Source: Hyphomonadaceae bacterium (lineage in GTDB: Bacteria; Pseudomonadota; Alphaproteobacteria; Caulobacterales; Hyphomonadaceae). From it: DNA of 64,000 nt. The notes under the pieces are model-generated. The model made no database searches. It was not told where the DNA came from and saw nothing but the letters and a program-made list of their open reading frames with translations. Positions 17,128 through 26,259 of this stretch are shown here, piece by piece. Every line of letters starts with the position of its first letter. The stretch's first letter is position 1. The position numbers and the translations under genes were made by a program. The stretch spans positions 1 through 64,000 of the forward strand of contig JALEGE010000205.1 in assembly GCA_022760335.1 (NCBI GenBank), read 5' to 3'.

Positions 17128-17733
17128 ATGACTGTAATCGGGTGTGTTTTCGCAGGCGGGAAAGGGCGGCGCCTGGGGGGGCGCGACAAGGCGCAGCTGA
17201 TGCTTGATGGTGTACCGCTTTGGCAGCGTGTGATCCATCGTTTGGAATCGATGGTCGATCAGCTGATTGTCACGGGACCCACGCGACCAGATTGGGCGTT
17301 AGAAGGCTCCCGATATCGCTTTGTTGCCGACATTCAGGTGAATGGCGAGCCGGTTGGTCCCGCCGGAGGGCTGCTCGCTGCCTTGGAGTGGGGGCTCGAT
17401 CAGGCCGGCCCTGAAACACGTGTGCTGACCGTGCCGGTGGATGCACCTTTTTATCCTGTAGATCTTTATGCCGGGTTGGCGGCAGGGCAGGGCGCGGCGC
17501 CGGTCGCGCTTGTGGAAGCCGGCGCACGGCTCCAGCCGGCATTTGGTCTCTGGTCCTGTGCTGTGGCGCAGGATGTCCGCAAATATGTTGAGGACGGGAA
17601 TTTTGCCCTGCATGCAATTGCACGGCAGACCGGCGCGGCGACTGTTCGGTTCGATGTGAAGGATGAAGCTTTCCTGAACATCAATACGCCCGAGGATCTC
17701 GCGCGGGCGGAAAGTCTTGCGGCTCGTAAATAG
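17128..17733 (+). CDS. mobA: Molybdenum cofactor guanylyltransferase MobA
   Basis: Protein of 201 residues. The N-terminal nucleotide-binding loop FAGGKGRRLGGRDK (9-22) is the MobA variant of the LAGGxSxRMGxDK motif. The region around GPAGGLLAALEW and TVPVDAPF also matches. It attaches GMP to Mo-molybdopterin to make the bis-MGD form used by DMSO-reductase-family enzymes, which fits the oxidoreductase encoded divergently 219 bp away. A strong AGGAGGGGGGA lies upstream of the ATG. It is convergent with moeA with a 15-bp gap. Confidence 0.92.
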   Translation: MTVIGCVFAGGKGRRLGGRDKAQLMLDGVPLWQRVIHRLESMVDQLIVTGPTRPDWALEGSRYRFVADIQVNGEPVGPAGGLLAALEWGLDQAGPETRVLTVPVDAPFYPVDLYAGLAAGQGAAPVALVEAGARLQPAFGLWSCAVAQDVRKYVEDGNFALHAIARQTGAATVRFDVKDEAFLNINTPEDLARAESLAARK

Positions 17734-17748
17734 GCCTGGTGACCGCAC

Positions 17749-18939
17749 TCAGCTCAGTTTTATGCCAGCTACTATGTCTCCGGCCTTCAAGGCGGGGGCG
17801 CCGGAGGCGCGGTGCAGCAGGACATCTGCGGTGACAAAGGGCCGAAGCAGGGAGCTGTCTTGATTGGAAGCAGGCGTAATGGTGAGCGCGCCGTCATCAA
17901 GCACGCCAAGCGTGCCACGGAGAAAGGCTTCGCGCGCGCCATTTGGTGACAGCCCCGTGGTCAATTTTCCTCGAACCCATTGGTCTTCTGTCTCTTGCCC
18001 CAGCAGTCTTTGCACCAGAGAGCGCAGGAAGATATGAGCGCACACGAGTGCTGACGCCGGATTTCCTGGCAGGCCCAGAACACACTGGCTTTTGCGCCGC
18101 GAATGCCAGGTCGGCTTACCAGGCTTGATCGCGATTTTTGAAAAGACGGACTCGAATCCGACTTCGGTGAAGACCGTTTTCATATGATCATGATCGCCCA
18201 CCGATGCGCCGCCCACAGGCACAAAGACATCAAGATCGCCGGCAGTCTCGATGCGCTCGCGGATGTCCTCGGGATCATCTTTTGCTGTGCCGAGATTGAC
18301 CGGCTCACCTCCCCATTCAGCAATCAAACCCATCAGGGCATATTCGTTGGAGGCGATGATCTGTCCGGGTTGGAGTGGCGATCCCGGCGGGCGTAACTCG
18401 TCACCATTGGTGAGCAGGCCAACTCTTGGCCTCCTGCGGAGGGTGAGACTTGCATGATTGGCAGCCGCGCAAATCGAAAGATGCGCGGCGCGGATCCGGC
18501 TTCCGGCAGTCAGCAGGACATCCCCCTCGCGAAAATCCACCCCGGCCGGGCGGATATTGCGCGGTTGTTCCTGGCCTGCCTCTATCCAGACTGTCTCTCC
18601 CTCGCGGCGGACATCTTCCTGTATCACAACATGGTCGGCGCCATCGGGGATGACCGATCCCGTGAAGACCCGAACACATTCACCAGTTTCAACCATGCCG
18701 GAAAAGGGCGCCCCTGCGGCGGCCTCGCCGATCAACCGCAAGGGGGCCTCATCAAGTCCCGGTTGGAAGCGGACGGCATAACCGTCCATTGCCGACATCG
18801 CGGCAGGCGGGTGTGTGAGTCGGGCGCAAACATCGCGCGCAACTATGCGGTCCTTGCAGGCCTGCAGGGGCAGTGTTTCCACCTCATCAATGGGCGGGAG
18901 TTCGGCAATGTGGGCAAGAGCTTGTTCGCGTGTGATCAT
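17749..18939 (-). CDS. moeA: Molybdopterin molybdotransferase MoeA
   Basis: Protein of 396 residues with the MoeA domain order. An N-terminal segment contains SAMDGYAVRF (49-58), followed by the beta-barrel subdomain with VFTGSVIPDGADHVVIQED, the MoCF-binding domain (FVPVGGASVGDHD, IKPGKPTWH and LGLPGNPASA) and a C-terminal beta domain. It inserts molybdate into adenylated molybdopterin. It lies 9 bp downstream of the TSUP transporter gene on the same strand, so the two are probably co-transcribed. Confidence 0.95.
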   Translation of the reverse strand: MITREQALAHIAELPPIDEVETLPLQACKDRIVARDVCARLTHPPAAMSAMDGYAVRFQPGLDEAPLRLIGEAAAGAPFSGMVETGECVRVFTGSVIPDGADHVVIQEDVRREGETVWIEAGQEQPRNIRPAGVDFREGDVLLTAGSRIRAAHLSICAAANHASLTLRRRPRVGLLTNGDELRPPGSPLQPGQIIASNEYALMGLIAEWGGEPVNLGTAKDDPEDIRERIETAGDLDVFVPVGGASVGDHDHMKTVFTEVGFESVFSKIAIKPGKPTWHSRRKSQCVLGLPGNPASALVCAHIFLRSLVQRLLGQETEDQWVRGKLTTGLSPNGAREAFLRGTLGVLDDGALTITPASNQDSSLLRPFVTADVLLHRASGAPALKAGDIVAGIKLS

Positions 18940-18948
18940 TACGGGATC

Positions 18949-19704
18949 TTATAGCGCTCTGATCAGTAACCGGAAGGCGACAATCAGGATCAATACCGCT
19001 GTCATCGCCTTCACAATGCGTTGCGGAAACACCCCGAGCAGCATTCTGTGCCCAAGCCAGCTACCCATGGCGACAGCTGGGATTAGGGGCCAGTATTGCA
19101 GGATCTCGCTGTCGGGAATGTCAGCTGGAAGCGAAACGGACTTTCCGATCAGCGCCGCTGCGGAGTTGGCTGCGATGTAAGCGCTAGAGAGGGCCGCTAT
19201 TGTCCGTGGAGGGGCCCAGCGCACCAGGTGAAGAATCGGGGAAAGAAAGATCCCCCCGCCAATGCCGACAAGGCCGGACAGATAGCCCACGCCAGCACCA
19301 ATCACGGGTGCGGCCCAGCGCGGGAAATGAGAAGCGGCTGCGATCTCGTCTTGCTGTCTCGTCAGACTGGCCCAGCCCAGCTGCAGCCCCGCAAGCAGCA
19401 GGCCGCATCCGAGCAGGAGTATGAGCCCGTCTTCATTGATTGGAGTAAGGCCCCCGAGCAGCGCTGCGGGAACGGACAAAGCAAGGATTGGCGTGAGGCC
19501 CGCGCCAGCATAGAGGCCAGCCCGCCAGCATTTCCAGACCCCGGCGCTGGTTACGGTGAGATTGCAGATCAAGGAGACCAGCGGAACCAGCAGGATCGGC
19601 ACGCCAGTCAAGACCAACAATGCCGTATAGCTGGAGCCGCCGCCAAATCCGACACTGGAATAGAGCGCTGCCACGACAGCAAAGCCGATTGCGAGCCAGG
19701 GCAA
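18949..19704 (-). CDS. TSUP (TauE/SafE) family membrane transporter
   Basis: Protein of 251 residues with about eight membrane segments and the duplicated TSUP signature (SSVGFGGGSSY near 16-26; GYLSGLVGIGGGIFLSPIL near 140-158). Family members move sulfite, sulfoacetate or related sulfur anions. The start is TTG with a weak ribosome site. Because it precedes moeA in an apparent operon, it may handle a sulfur or oxyanion species linked to molybdoenzyme function. The substrate cannot be told from sequence. Confidence 0.85.
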   Translation of the reverse strand: MPWLAIGFAVVAALYSSVGFGGGSSYTALLVLTGVPILLVPLVSLICNLTVTSAGVWKCWRAGLYAGAGLTPILALSVPAALLGGLTPINEDGLILLLGCGLLLAGLQLGWASLTRQQDEIAAASHFPRWAAPVIGAGVGYLSGLVGIGGGIFLSPILHLVRWAPPRTIAALSSAYIAANSAAALIGKSVSLPADIPDSEILQYWPLIPAVAMGSWLGHRMLLGVFPQRIVKAMTAVLILIVAFRLLIRAL

Positions 19705-19797
19705 AAAACGTCTCCATTCGTCAGGCTAGGGATGGATAAGTTGGGCCATCAGGTTAGACTTCTATGGCATCGCAACCTGCTGACAGGAACACCTCTC

Positions 19798-20256
19798 GTG
19801 ATACGTGTCCAGATAGCTCCTTTCGAGAGTGAGACCGAACTTGGCGCCTTTCGATCCCGACATGGCGATTTTGGCGCACTGGCCAGTTTCGCAGGATATG
19901 TACGTAGTGAGGGGGAAGAGGTCACTGCTTTGGAATTACAGCACTATCCGGGTGTCACTGAAGCGGAAATCGCGCGTTTTGAAGAGATGGCCCTTGCGCG
20001 TTTCGACCTGATTGACTGCCTGATCATTCATCGTGTCGGGCGAATTTTGCCCGGTGAGGCGATTGTGCTGGTTGCAGCCCTTGCCGGGCATCGCAAGCCC
20101 GCGCTTGGAGCGGTGGATTTTCTTATGGATTATCTCAAGACGGATGCACCCTTTTGGAAGCGGCAGAGCGGCTTGAAGGGCAGCGAATGGATTGAACCAA
20201 GGACGGACGACCATCTGGCTCGTGCGGCGTGGGAAAACGAAAAGGAACAAGGATGA
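19798..20256 (+). CDS. moaE: Molybdopterin synthase catalytic subunit MoaE
   Basis: Protein of 152 residues, usual for MoaE. Features include DFGALASFAGYVRSEG near 24-39, LELQHYPG, RVGRILPGEAIVLVA and the catalytic lysines in YLKTDAPFWKRQ (about 113-124). The GTG at 19798 is chosen because similarity begins there and GGAA lies just upstream; the frame stays open far upstream over the antisense transporter gene, which is not coding. It begins the moaEBCAD operon and overlaps moaB by 4 bp. Confidence 0.9.
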   Translation: MIRVQIAPFESETELGAFRSRHGDFGALASFAGYVRSEGEEVTALELQHYPGVTEAEIARFEEMALARFDLIDCLIIHRVGRILPGEAIVLVAALAGHRKPALGAVDFLMDYLKTDAPFWKRQSGLKGSEWIEPRTDDHLARAAWENEKEQG

Positions 20257-20813
20257 GCGACACACCGGTTTTGCCTGCGCCAGGGGGCAAACTTGTCATG
20301 GAGCGCCCGTTCAAATCGGTACGCATTGCCCTTTTGACGGTTTCGGATTCCCGCGATCGCGCGACGGACACGTCTGGTGATATCCTTGCTGGGCGTATCG
20401 AGGAAGCTGGCCATGAGTTGGCCGCGCGGACCCTGGTGCGAGACGACAAGAATGTCATTGCCGGCACTGTGCAGGACTGGATTGAGGATGAAGCGATAGA
20501 TGTTGTGATTTCAACGGGCGGCACGGGACTGACCGGCCGTGATGTCACGCCCGAGGCAGTCATGCCTCTGTTCGAAAAGCATATCGAAGGCTTCGCCGTG
20601 GTCTGGCACATGGTGAGTTATCAAAGCGTTGGCCTTTCCACCCTCCAGTCACGTGCATGCGCGGGGGTCGCGAATGGCACATTCATCTTCTGTCTGCCAG
20701 GCTCGAATGGCGCGTGCCGGGATGGCTGGGACAAGGTGATCCGTTGGCAGCTCGACAGCCGTCATGCGCCTTGCAACATGGTAGAACTGATGCCGCGTCT
20801 GAAGGAAGTCTGA
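20253..20813 (+). CDS. moaB: Molybdenum cofactor biosynthesis protein MoaB
   Basis: Protein of 186 residues in the MogA/MoaB family, with TVSDSRDRATDTSGDIL near 35-51 and the STGGTGLTGRDVTPEA motif near 96-111. It adenylylates molybdopterin before molybdenum insertion by MoeA. The ATG overlaps the moaE stop (ATGA) and is preceded by AAGGAACAAGG. The first 20 or so residues are a poorly conserved tail. Confidence 0.92.
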   Translation: MSDTPVLPAPGGKLVMERPFKSVRIALLTVSDSRDRATDTSGDILAGRIEEAGHELAARTLVRDDKNVIAGTVQDWIEDEAIDVVISTGGTGLTGRDVTPEAVMPLFEKHIEGFAVVWHMVSYQSVGLSTLQSRACAGVANGTFIFCLPGSNGACRDGWDKVIRWQLDSRHAPCNMVELMPRLKEV

Positions 20814-20816
20814 GCC

Positions 20817-21311
20817 ATGGCGGAGGGTAAGCTCACGCATCTTGATGCTGCTGGACGTCCACAAATGGTCGATGTCTCCGCCAAGGCGGTTTCGAGCCGT
20901 ACCGCGCTTGCTGAGGGGCGCGTGTTAATGTCGGCTGAGGCGCTTGAGCTTGCACTTGGCGGTGCAACAAAAAAGGGCGATGCCATCACCACCAGCGTGC
21001 TCGCCGGCATCATGGGCGCCAAGCGGACAGCTGATCTTATCCCGCTCTGCCATCCCTTGCCGATCAATAAGGTGAATGTCGATATAAGCCCGTGCGAGGG
21101 TGGGCTGCGCGTGGTCGCCGAAGTACGAACTTCTGGCAAGACTGGCGTCGAGATGGAGGCTCTAACAGCGGTTAGCACGGCCTGTCTTACCCTCTATGAC
21201 ATGCTGAAGGCCGTGCAGAAGGATATGGTGATCGGACCAATCCGTCTTTTGGAGAAGACCGGAGGAAAGTCTGCTGATTACTTGGCTTCCGAGCCGGAGG
21301 TCGCGCCATGA
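20817..21311 (+). CDS. moaC: Cyclic pyranopterin monophosphate synthase MoaC
   Basis: Protein of 164 residues. MoaC hallmarks are [18 protein letters not shown] at 6-23, [16 protein letters not shown] near 79-94, [19 protein letters not shown] near 114-132 and the tail LLEKTGGKS. It converts the MoaA product to cyclic pyranopterin monophosphate. It starts 3 bp after moaB and overlaps the moaA start by 4 bp (ATGA), giving tight translational coupling. Confidence 0.95.
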   Translation: MAEGKLTHLDAAGRPQMVDVSAKAVSSRTALAEGRVLMSAEALELALGGATKKGDAITTSVLAGIMGAKRTADLIPLCHPLPINKVNVDISPCEGGLRVVAEVRTSGKTGVEMEALTAVSTACLTLYDMLKAVQKDMVIGPIRLLEKTGGKSADYLASEPEVAP

Positions 21312-22351
21312 AAATCCGCCTGATTGGCCCACAGGAAGATGTTAGCCCAAGGCAAGTTGGCCCACTCAGGGATGGTCAGGGCCGGACGGTCAGCTATCTG
21401 CGCCTTTCCGTCACTGACAGGTGTGATCTCAGATGCACCTATTGCATGCCCGAGCGTATGAGCTTCCTGCCCAAATCGGACATTCTCAGCTTTGAGGAAT
21501 TGTTGCGCCTGGTCGACGGTTTCATTGCGCGCGGCATCACAAAATTGCGGATCACTGGTGGAGAGCCCTTGGTGCGCCGCGATGTCATGCTGCTTCTGGA
21601 ACAGCTCTCGCATCGACTGGGCACGACCAGCCTGCGCGAGGTCTCGCTTACAACCAATGCCACCCGGCTGGAGCATCATGCGGAAGAGCTGAAACGTTTC
21701 GGCATTGAGCGGATTAATGTTTCTCTCGACACTTTATCGCCAGAGACCTTTGCCCAGCTGACGCGTAAAGACCAATTCACGGCGGTGATGCGCGGCATAG
21801 AGCGTGCTCGCGAAGCTGGTCTGCGTATCAAGATCAACACTGTTGCACTTCGCGGGGTCAATGAGCACGAGATTGCCGAGATTGTCGCCTGGGCACATGG
21901 CCAGGGCTTTGACATGTCATTGATCGAGACCATGCCGCTTGGTGAGGAAATGTCCGGGCGGTCGGGACAATATCTCTCCTTGCAGACTGTGCGTGCTCGC
22001 TTGGCGGAGCGCTGGAGTTTGGAGCCGATCACCTTTTCCACAGGTGGGCCCTCGCGTTATGTTCGCATTGCCGAAACCGGCGGGCGGCTGGGCTTCATAT
22101 CGCCGCTTAGCCACAATTTCTGCGATACGTGCAATCGGGTCCGGGTAACTTGCACAGGTATGCTTTATACATGCCTGGGGCATGAGGGTGGCGTCGACCT
22201 GCGAGATGCTTTGCGTGCGGGCACCGGGCAGGATGCATTCGATGCGGCCCTGGATCGTGCGCTCATCGCAAAACCGGCAAGACACGACTTTAGCGAAGCT
22301 GGGCTCGACCAGCCTGCAACGCGGCGCACTATGTCAGTGACAGGGGGCTGA
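21308..22351 (+). CDS. moaA: GTP 3',8-cyclase MoaA
   Basis: Protein of 347 residues. The radical-SAM cluster motif is C39-x3-C43-x2-C46 ([13 protein letters not shown]). [10 protein letters not shown] follows, and the second cluster is bound by the C-terminal [12 protein letters not shown] and a downstream Cys in YTCLGHEGG. It ends in the functional double glycine (SVTGG). It catalyses the first step of cofactor synthesis from GTP. It overlaps moaC by 4 bp, and moaD begins 1 bp after its stop. Confidence 0.96.
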   Translation: MKIRLIGPQEDVSPRQVGPLRDGQGRTVSYLRLSVTDRCDLRCTYCMPERMSFLPKSDILSFEELLRLVDGFIARGITKLRITGGEPLVRRDVMLLLEQLSHRLGTTSLREVSLTTNATRLEHHAEELKRFGIERINVSLDTLSPETFAQLTRKDQFTAVMRGIERAREAGLRIKINTVALRGVNEHEIAEIVAWAHGQGFDMSLIETMPLGEEMSGRSGQYLSLQTVRARLAERWSLEPITFSTGGPSRYVRIAETGGRLGFISPLSHNFCDTCNRVRVTCTGMLYTCLGHEGGVDLRDALRAGTGQDAFDAALDRALIAKPARHDFSEAGLDQPATRRTMSVTGG

Positions 22352-22352
22352 A

Positions 22353-22616
22353 ATGACCGCAGGCAAGATCCTTTTTTTCGGCAGGATCGCCGATGCGGCT
22401 GGCGCCCCCGAATGGCCCATGCCTGACTTTTCCGGCAGTGTAGACGAGGCAACATTCATTGCCTTGATCACCACCAAACGGCCAGATCTGGCCGAGGCAT
22501 TGTGTGACCGTTCGATCCGGATTTGTGTCAATCAGGACCTACACCCTGCCTCAAGCCATTTGGCAATCACCAAGGAGGATGAAGTCGCCTTCCTCTCACC
22601 GATGAGCGGTGGGTGA
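22353..22616 (+). CDS. moaD: Molybdopterin synthase sulfur carrier MoaD
   Basis: Protein of 87 residues with the beta-grasp fold of MoaD. It begins KILFFGRIADAAG and ends in the essential GG (FLSPMSGG) that becomes a thiocarboxylate and feeds sulfur to MoaE. It is the last gene of the moaEBCAD operon. It is translated immediately after moaA. Confidence 0.93.
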   Translation: MTAGKILFFGRIADAAGAPEWPMPDFSGSVDEATFIALITTKRPDLAEALCDRSIRICVNQDLHPASSHLAITKEDEVAFLSPMSGG

Positions 22617-22662
22617 GAGGAAGGCGCCAGCCGTGATTTGCAGGCGGGTGTGAGAAATTGGC

Positions 22663-22697
22663 ACCGGGTTGGCGAAGCATATTTTGGCCAATCCGGT
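22663..22697. terminator. Imperfect stem-loop between moaD and porin gene
   Basis: ACCGGGTTGGC (22663-22673) pairs with GCCAATCCGGT (22687-22697) with one mismatch and a 13-base loop. It sits between convergent genes but lacks a good T-tract, so its terminator role is tentative. Confidence 0.4.
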
Positions 22698-22721
22698 TCA
22701 GGTTCGTCTGCACTGATCAGC

Positions 22722-23537
22722 CTAAAATGATCGCACCAGTCCAAAGACAAGGGCCGGCTGGATTTCATCCTTCACCAAAGGACTGTCGGCAGCATCTCCG
22801 ACGAGATATTCGAGTCGGGCATTGGTTATGAGGCTCCAATTTTTCCCATACTGCCATTGTGTGCCAACTGTGAGATCGGCGCTGCGCAGCCCGGATTCAG
22901 GTTGGTAGACCGCAAAGGTCGTCGCCGCACTCTGGTCTGGCGTAATACCGAAATATCCTTCCATATGCTTGTCGTCTGCCCAGGCGGCGCCCGCGGAAAC
23001 TTCAAGACCAAATCTGGGGCTGACGCGCCAGGCGATGCTTGGCCCGATTTCGACGGTCAGGCCATCGGTGCCCCCCAGGTCCTGGCGAAGTTCTGCGCCG
23101 AGACTGGCTTGCCAGCTTTGCTGCTGGAGCAGTGTTACAGAAAGGTCCAGACCGGCTTGAGCTGCCATGTCGATATCTCCCAGTCCGGTCAGCTCATCGG
23201 ATTCGTCTTCATCACGTCCGCGACTGATACCCAGGACGAGGGCGCCCTTGAAACGTCCCTCGGTGGGCGCGTTCAGCCGTATGGCGTCAGGCCCAAGATC
23301 CACGATCCCGCGCCATGAGGCCCGCAGGAAAGGGAGGGGGAGGACATCAAACGCGTCGGATCCCGGATACTTCGGATCGACCATAACCGCTGGGCCGAAA
23401 GAGATGTCCCAATCTCCGGCGTCTTCATGAGGTGTGTTACTATCCATGCTGGCGGTTTGAGCCCAGCTTGTGCCAACGGTAGCCAAGTTGATCAGTGTCA
23501 ACACACCCATCCAGCGACATGACTTCTGCAAGTCCAT
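22722..23537 (-). CDS. MipA/OmpV family outer-membrane protein
   Basis: Protein of 271 residues with a signal peptide cleaved near TSWA-QT (about residue 26). The rest alternates like a beta-barrel and ends in FGLVRSF with a terminal Phe. Family-typical stretches are DISFGPAVMVDPKYPGSD and an internal GPSIAWRVSPRFGLEV. MipA/OmpV proteins are outer-membrane or scaffold porin-like proteins often controlled by a neighbouring regulator. It is divergent from the membrane AraC-type gene, with two repeated palindromes in between. Confidence 0.85.
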   Translation of the reverse strand: MDLQKSCRWMGVLTLINLATVGTSWAQTASMDSNTPHEDAGDWDISFGPAVMVDPKYPGSDAFDVLPLPFLRASWRGIVDLGPDAIRLNAPTEGRFKGALVLGISRGRDEDESDELTGLGDIDMAAQAGLDLSVTLLQQQSWQASLGAELRQDLGGTDGLTVEIGPSIAWRVSPRFGLEVSAGAAWADDKHMEGYFGITPDQSAATTFAVYQPESGLRSADLTVGTQWQYGKNWSLITNARLEYLVGDAADSPLVKDEIQPALVFGLVRSF

Positions 23538-23602
23538 TTCTGTATCCTTTTCACAGCAACCAATTGCCGGATCTGGCTATGGTGCAGCTGCGAAAGTGTC
23601 GT

Positions 23603-23651
23603 CCGGTTCGCTCGAGCCGGGCGATTAACGTGTCCGGTTCGAGCGAGTCGG
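23603..23651. promoter_or_regulatory. Pair of 18-bp palindromic operator-like repeats
   Basis: CCGGTTCGCTCGAGCCGG at 23603-23620 and CCGGTTCGAGCGAGTCGG at 23634-23651. Both follow CCGGTTCG-NN-CGAGYCGG and start 31 bp apart, about three helical turns. They lie in the divergent MipA/AraC promoter and may be sites for the AraC-type regulator. Confidence 0.5.
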
Positions 23652-23788
23652 ACACCAGAAACATTGCAAAGGCGCAATGTGGGCGGATTTTTCAGAGGTT
23701 TGCATGGCAATTGTGGCGACCCTGACTATACAGAATAGGCAGTGCGCAGCTGCAGCATCCTCTCCCCTTGAGCAGACATCGCGTGAAC

Positions 23789-25000
23789 ATGAAGGCGGAT
23801 TTTGCCACCGGTATCGACTATGCCTTCGTCAGCATATGTTTTCTGATCTCAGCCGTTGTCCTCAGCCAGGCGGGCAAGCGACGCGTGCATCTGTGGCTGT
23901 TTGCGGGCTTCCTTTTGATTATCGGTGTAGATGCGCTTGATGGCATTCTGATCGGGATGGGTGTCTATGACCCAAAGCCGTGGCTGCTTTACTGGGGCAA
24001 GGTGCCGGCCCTGTTTCTGCCTCAGGTTGTCTATTTTTATATCCGCTCCGTTGTAAGCCCTGCGCCACTGAATTTGCGGGATATTTCCCCTTGGCATTTC
24101 GCGGCCATGGGGCTGATTTTTACACTGTTTTTGCCGATTCTCATGATTGATGCTGATGCAAAGCTCGCGCTTCAGAATGGAACGCCGCATCCTGTGCTGG
24201 ATTCCTCGGAGTTTGTGACCCTCAACTGGATTGTTGAGTTAATTTCTTTTCCTGGTCGGATAGCGCTGGCCTTGTTGTACTCGGCTCTTGCACTGAGGCT
24301 GATTTCCCAAGCCTATCAGCAAAACCGGTCGGGTGGCGAAACTCTGGATATCACAATACTGAATTGGTTGAGGAATCTGGCCTTGGTCATTTTCGCAGCG
24401 GTGCTGGTGAATGTCATCGATTACACGGTGAGTATAGATTTTACGCTGCCAAGCCCACAGGAAATGGCAATATTTGCTGCGCACCCACAAGAATTGGAAA
24501 ATACTGTCCTCGGTTTTGGTGCGTTGATGTTGATCTGTTATTTTGGGCTTAAGAGGGGTGCCGTGTTCGCGCGCATGGCCCCTGCTGGTACGGCGATGAG
24601 CGCTGTTGTGCCTGCACGTTCAGATGGTAGTCCATCTTCCCGCAGCGCCGGTCTGCCAGAAGACCAGATGGCGCGAATTGCCGGCAAGCTTGAAACCGCG
24701 ATGCGGCGTGACAGGCTGTATGAAAATCCAAACCTCTCGCGCCGCCAACTCAGCGATGCGATTGGCACGACCGATCATCGCGTTTCAGAGGTTCTGAACC
24801 GGCATCTTTGCACCAGTTTCTATGATTATGTGAACAGCTGGCGCATCCATGAGGCCAAGCGTTTGCTCGCCGAGGACAGCTCACGCTCGGTACTCGAGAT
24901 CGCGCTGGAGGTTGGCTTCAATTCCCGGTCCACCTTTTACTCCGCTTTCCGAAAGTCGACAGGGCAGAATCCCAGCGAGTTTCGCGAGCTCGCAAGTTGA
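23789..25000 (+). CDS. Membrane-anchored AraC-family regulator
   Basis: Protein of 403 residues. The N-terminal 260 residues carry six or seven hydrophobic segments (for example YAFVSICFLISAVVL, LWLFAGFLLIIGVDAL, AAMGLIFTLFLPILMI and GFGALMLICYFGL). A linker follows, then an AraC-type double HTH near 300-400 with HRVSEVLN in the first unit and SVLEIALEVGFNSRSTFYSA and FRKSTGQNPSEFR in the second. Such one-component membrane regulators sense envelope or extracellular signals. The start is uncertain: ATG at 23789, or GTG/TTG up to 21 bp upstream, none with a clear ribosome site. It probably regulates the divergent MipA gene. Confidence 0.82.
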   Translation: MKADFATGIDYAFVSICFLISAVVLSQAGKRRVHLWLFAGFLLIIGVDALDGILIGMGVYDPKPWLLYWGKVPALFLPQVVYFYIRSVVSPAPLNLRDISPWHFAAMGLIFTLFLPILMIDADAKLALQNGTPHPVLDSSEFVTLNWIVELISFPGRIALALLYSALALRLISQAYQQNRSGGETLDITILNWLRNLALVIFAAVLVNVIDYTVSIDFTLPSPQEMAIFAAHPQELENTVLGFGALMLICYFGLKRGAVFARMAPAGTAMSAVVPARSDGSPSSRSAGLPEDQMARIAGKLETAMRRDRLYENPNLSRRQLSDAIGTTDHRVSEVLNRHLCTSFYDYVNSWRIHEAKRLLAEDSSRSVLEIALEVGFNSRSTFYSAFRKSTGQNPSEFRELAS

Positions 25001-25372
25001 ACCCGGGCGATTGCACTACAGTTCCGAAACATCGCGGCTTTCTTTGTCGTGACCTTCAATGTCGGTTATGCTCAGATGCTGGGCCTGATCAGACTCTCTA
25101 TCATGTGGGATGTCGCTCGCAGTTGTCTCGGCTTCGAAGTGTCGACACTCCAGCTGATCCTGGGCAATCCGCCGATGATTATGCGATGGAGAGCCTCTAA
25201 GATGGGCTCGCCATAAGCCAGGTTTTGCTGCTTGGGGTCTGTGTTACGGACAATAAGCTAAGCATGCTTATTATTCCGGGCTGTGCTGCCCCATTCCAAT
25301 GCGATATCCATGCATGCCGCAATCGACGGTATTCAGTAGCTCATCCTACCCAGACACAAGGACGACCAGAGC
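25001..25372. other. 372-bp gap without a convincing gene
   Basis: Short open frames exist, but none has a ribosome site or recognisable protein. The only structured element is the inverted repeat at 25252-25272. Confidence 0.5.
25252..25272. promoter_or_regulatory. AT-rich nested inverted repeat
   Basis: AATAAGC and GCTTATT flank a 7-bp spacer, and TAAGCATGCTTA (25259-25270) is itself a perfect 12-bp palindrome overlapping the right arm. It lies 100 bp upstream of the FAH-family gene and may be an operator. Confidence 0.4.
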
Positions 25373-26209
25373 ATGAAATTCATATCCTATTCGGTTGGTG
25401 GCGTGGATAGCTTTGGCGTGGTGGTGGATGGCGGTGTTATCGACCTGAAGGCCCGAAGCGGCGCGGCAAACCTGAAGGCTCTGATCGCAGACGGGCTTGA
25501 AGGCGTGGCAGGAATGATTGAAGGGGCCAAACCAGACCATGCCCTCGCGGATGTGATCTATCTGCCGGTCATTACAGATCCGGGAAAAATCATCTGTGTC
25601 GGTCTTAACTATGAAGAGCACCGGATCGAAACAGGACGGGCCAAGGCTGATCATCCGACCATCTTCACCCGGTTTGCCGACACGCAAGTTGGACACATGC
25701 AGAGTATCATCAAGCCCGGTTTTTCCGACATGGTTGACTATGAGGGTGAGCTTGCCTTGGTGATCAGCAAGGGCGGACGGTTCATCTCTGAAGCTGATGC
25801 GTTGGGGCATGTTGCCGGTTTTGCTTGCTATAATGATGCGACGGTGCGCGACTTTCAGAGGCACACCACTCAGTTCACTCCAGGCAAGAACTTCCCGTGT
25901 ACGGGTGGCTTCGGTCCCTTCCTGGTCACTCCTGACGAAGTTGGCCCTCTTGGTGAACAGCGTATCCAGACCCGGCTGAATGGTCAGGTGGTGCAGGATG
26001 CGCATCTAGATCAGATGATTTTCCCAGTGACGCGCCTGATCGCCTATACCTCGACTTGGACAAACCTGTCGCCGGGTGATGTGATTGTAACCGGCACGCC
26101 GGGTGGGGTCGGCATGAAGCGCAATCCACCACTCTATATGAAGGCTGGCGATGAAATCGTCATTGAGATCGAGAAGGTCGGCAAGCTTGTTAACACGGTT
26201 TCCGAATAG
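25373..26209 (+). CDS. Fumarylacetoacetate hydrolase family protein
   Basis: Protein of 278 residues. The FAH core includes KIICVGLNYEEHRIETG near 72-88, PTIFTRFADTQVG, the metal-ligand region DYEGELALVI near 122-131 and GDVIVTGTPGGVGMKRNPP near 241-259. Members cleave C-C bonds of beta-diketo acids or decarboxylate and hydrate oxo-acids in aromatic degradation, using Mg or Ca. It stands alone, about 11 kb from the ring-cleavage island, so a link to that pathway is possible but not shown. Confidence 0.88.
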   Translation: MKFISYSVGGVDSFGVVVDGGVIDLKARSGAANLKALIADGLEGVAGMIEGAKPDHALADVIYLPVITDPGKIICVGLNYEEHRIETGRAKADHPTIFTRFADTQVGHMQSIIKPGFSDMVDYEGELALVISKGGRFISEADALGHVAGFACYNDATVRDFQRHTTQFTPGKNFPCTGGFGPFLVTPDEVGPLGEQRIQTRLNGQVVQDAHLDQMIFPVTRLIAYTSTWTNLSPGDVIVTGTPGGVGMKRNPPLYMKAGDEIVIEIEKVGKLVNTVSE

Positions 26210-26259
26210 TTTTGGAATTGAGCACGTGAATTAAGAGCGCCAGTGCTTTTGTCCCTTTT

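Noticed and set aside
19096..19797. Long N-terminal extension of the moaE frame
   Set aside because: The extension is antisense to the TSUP transporter gene. MoaE similarity begins at the GTG at 19798, behind a ribosome site.
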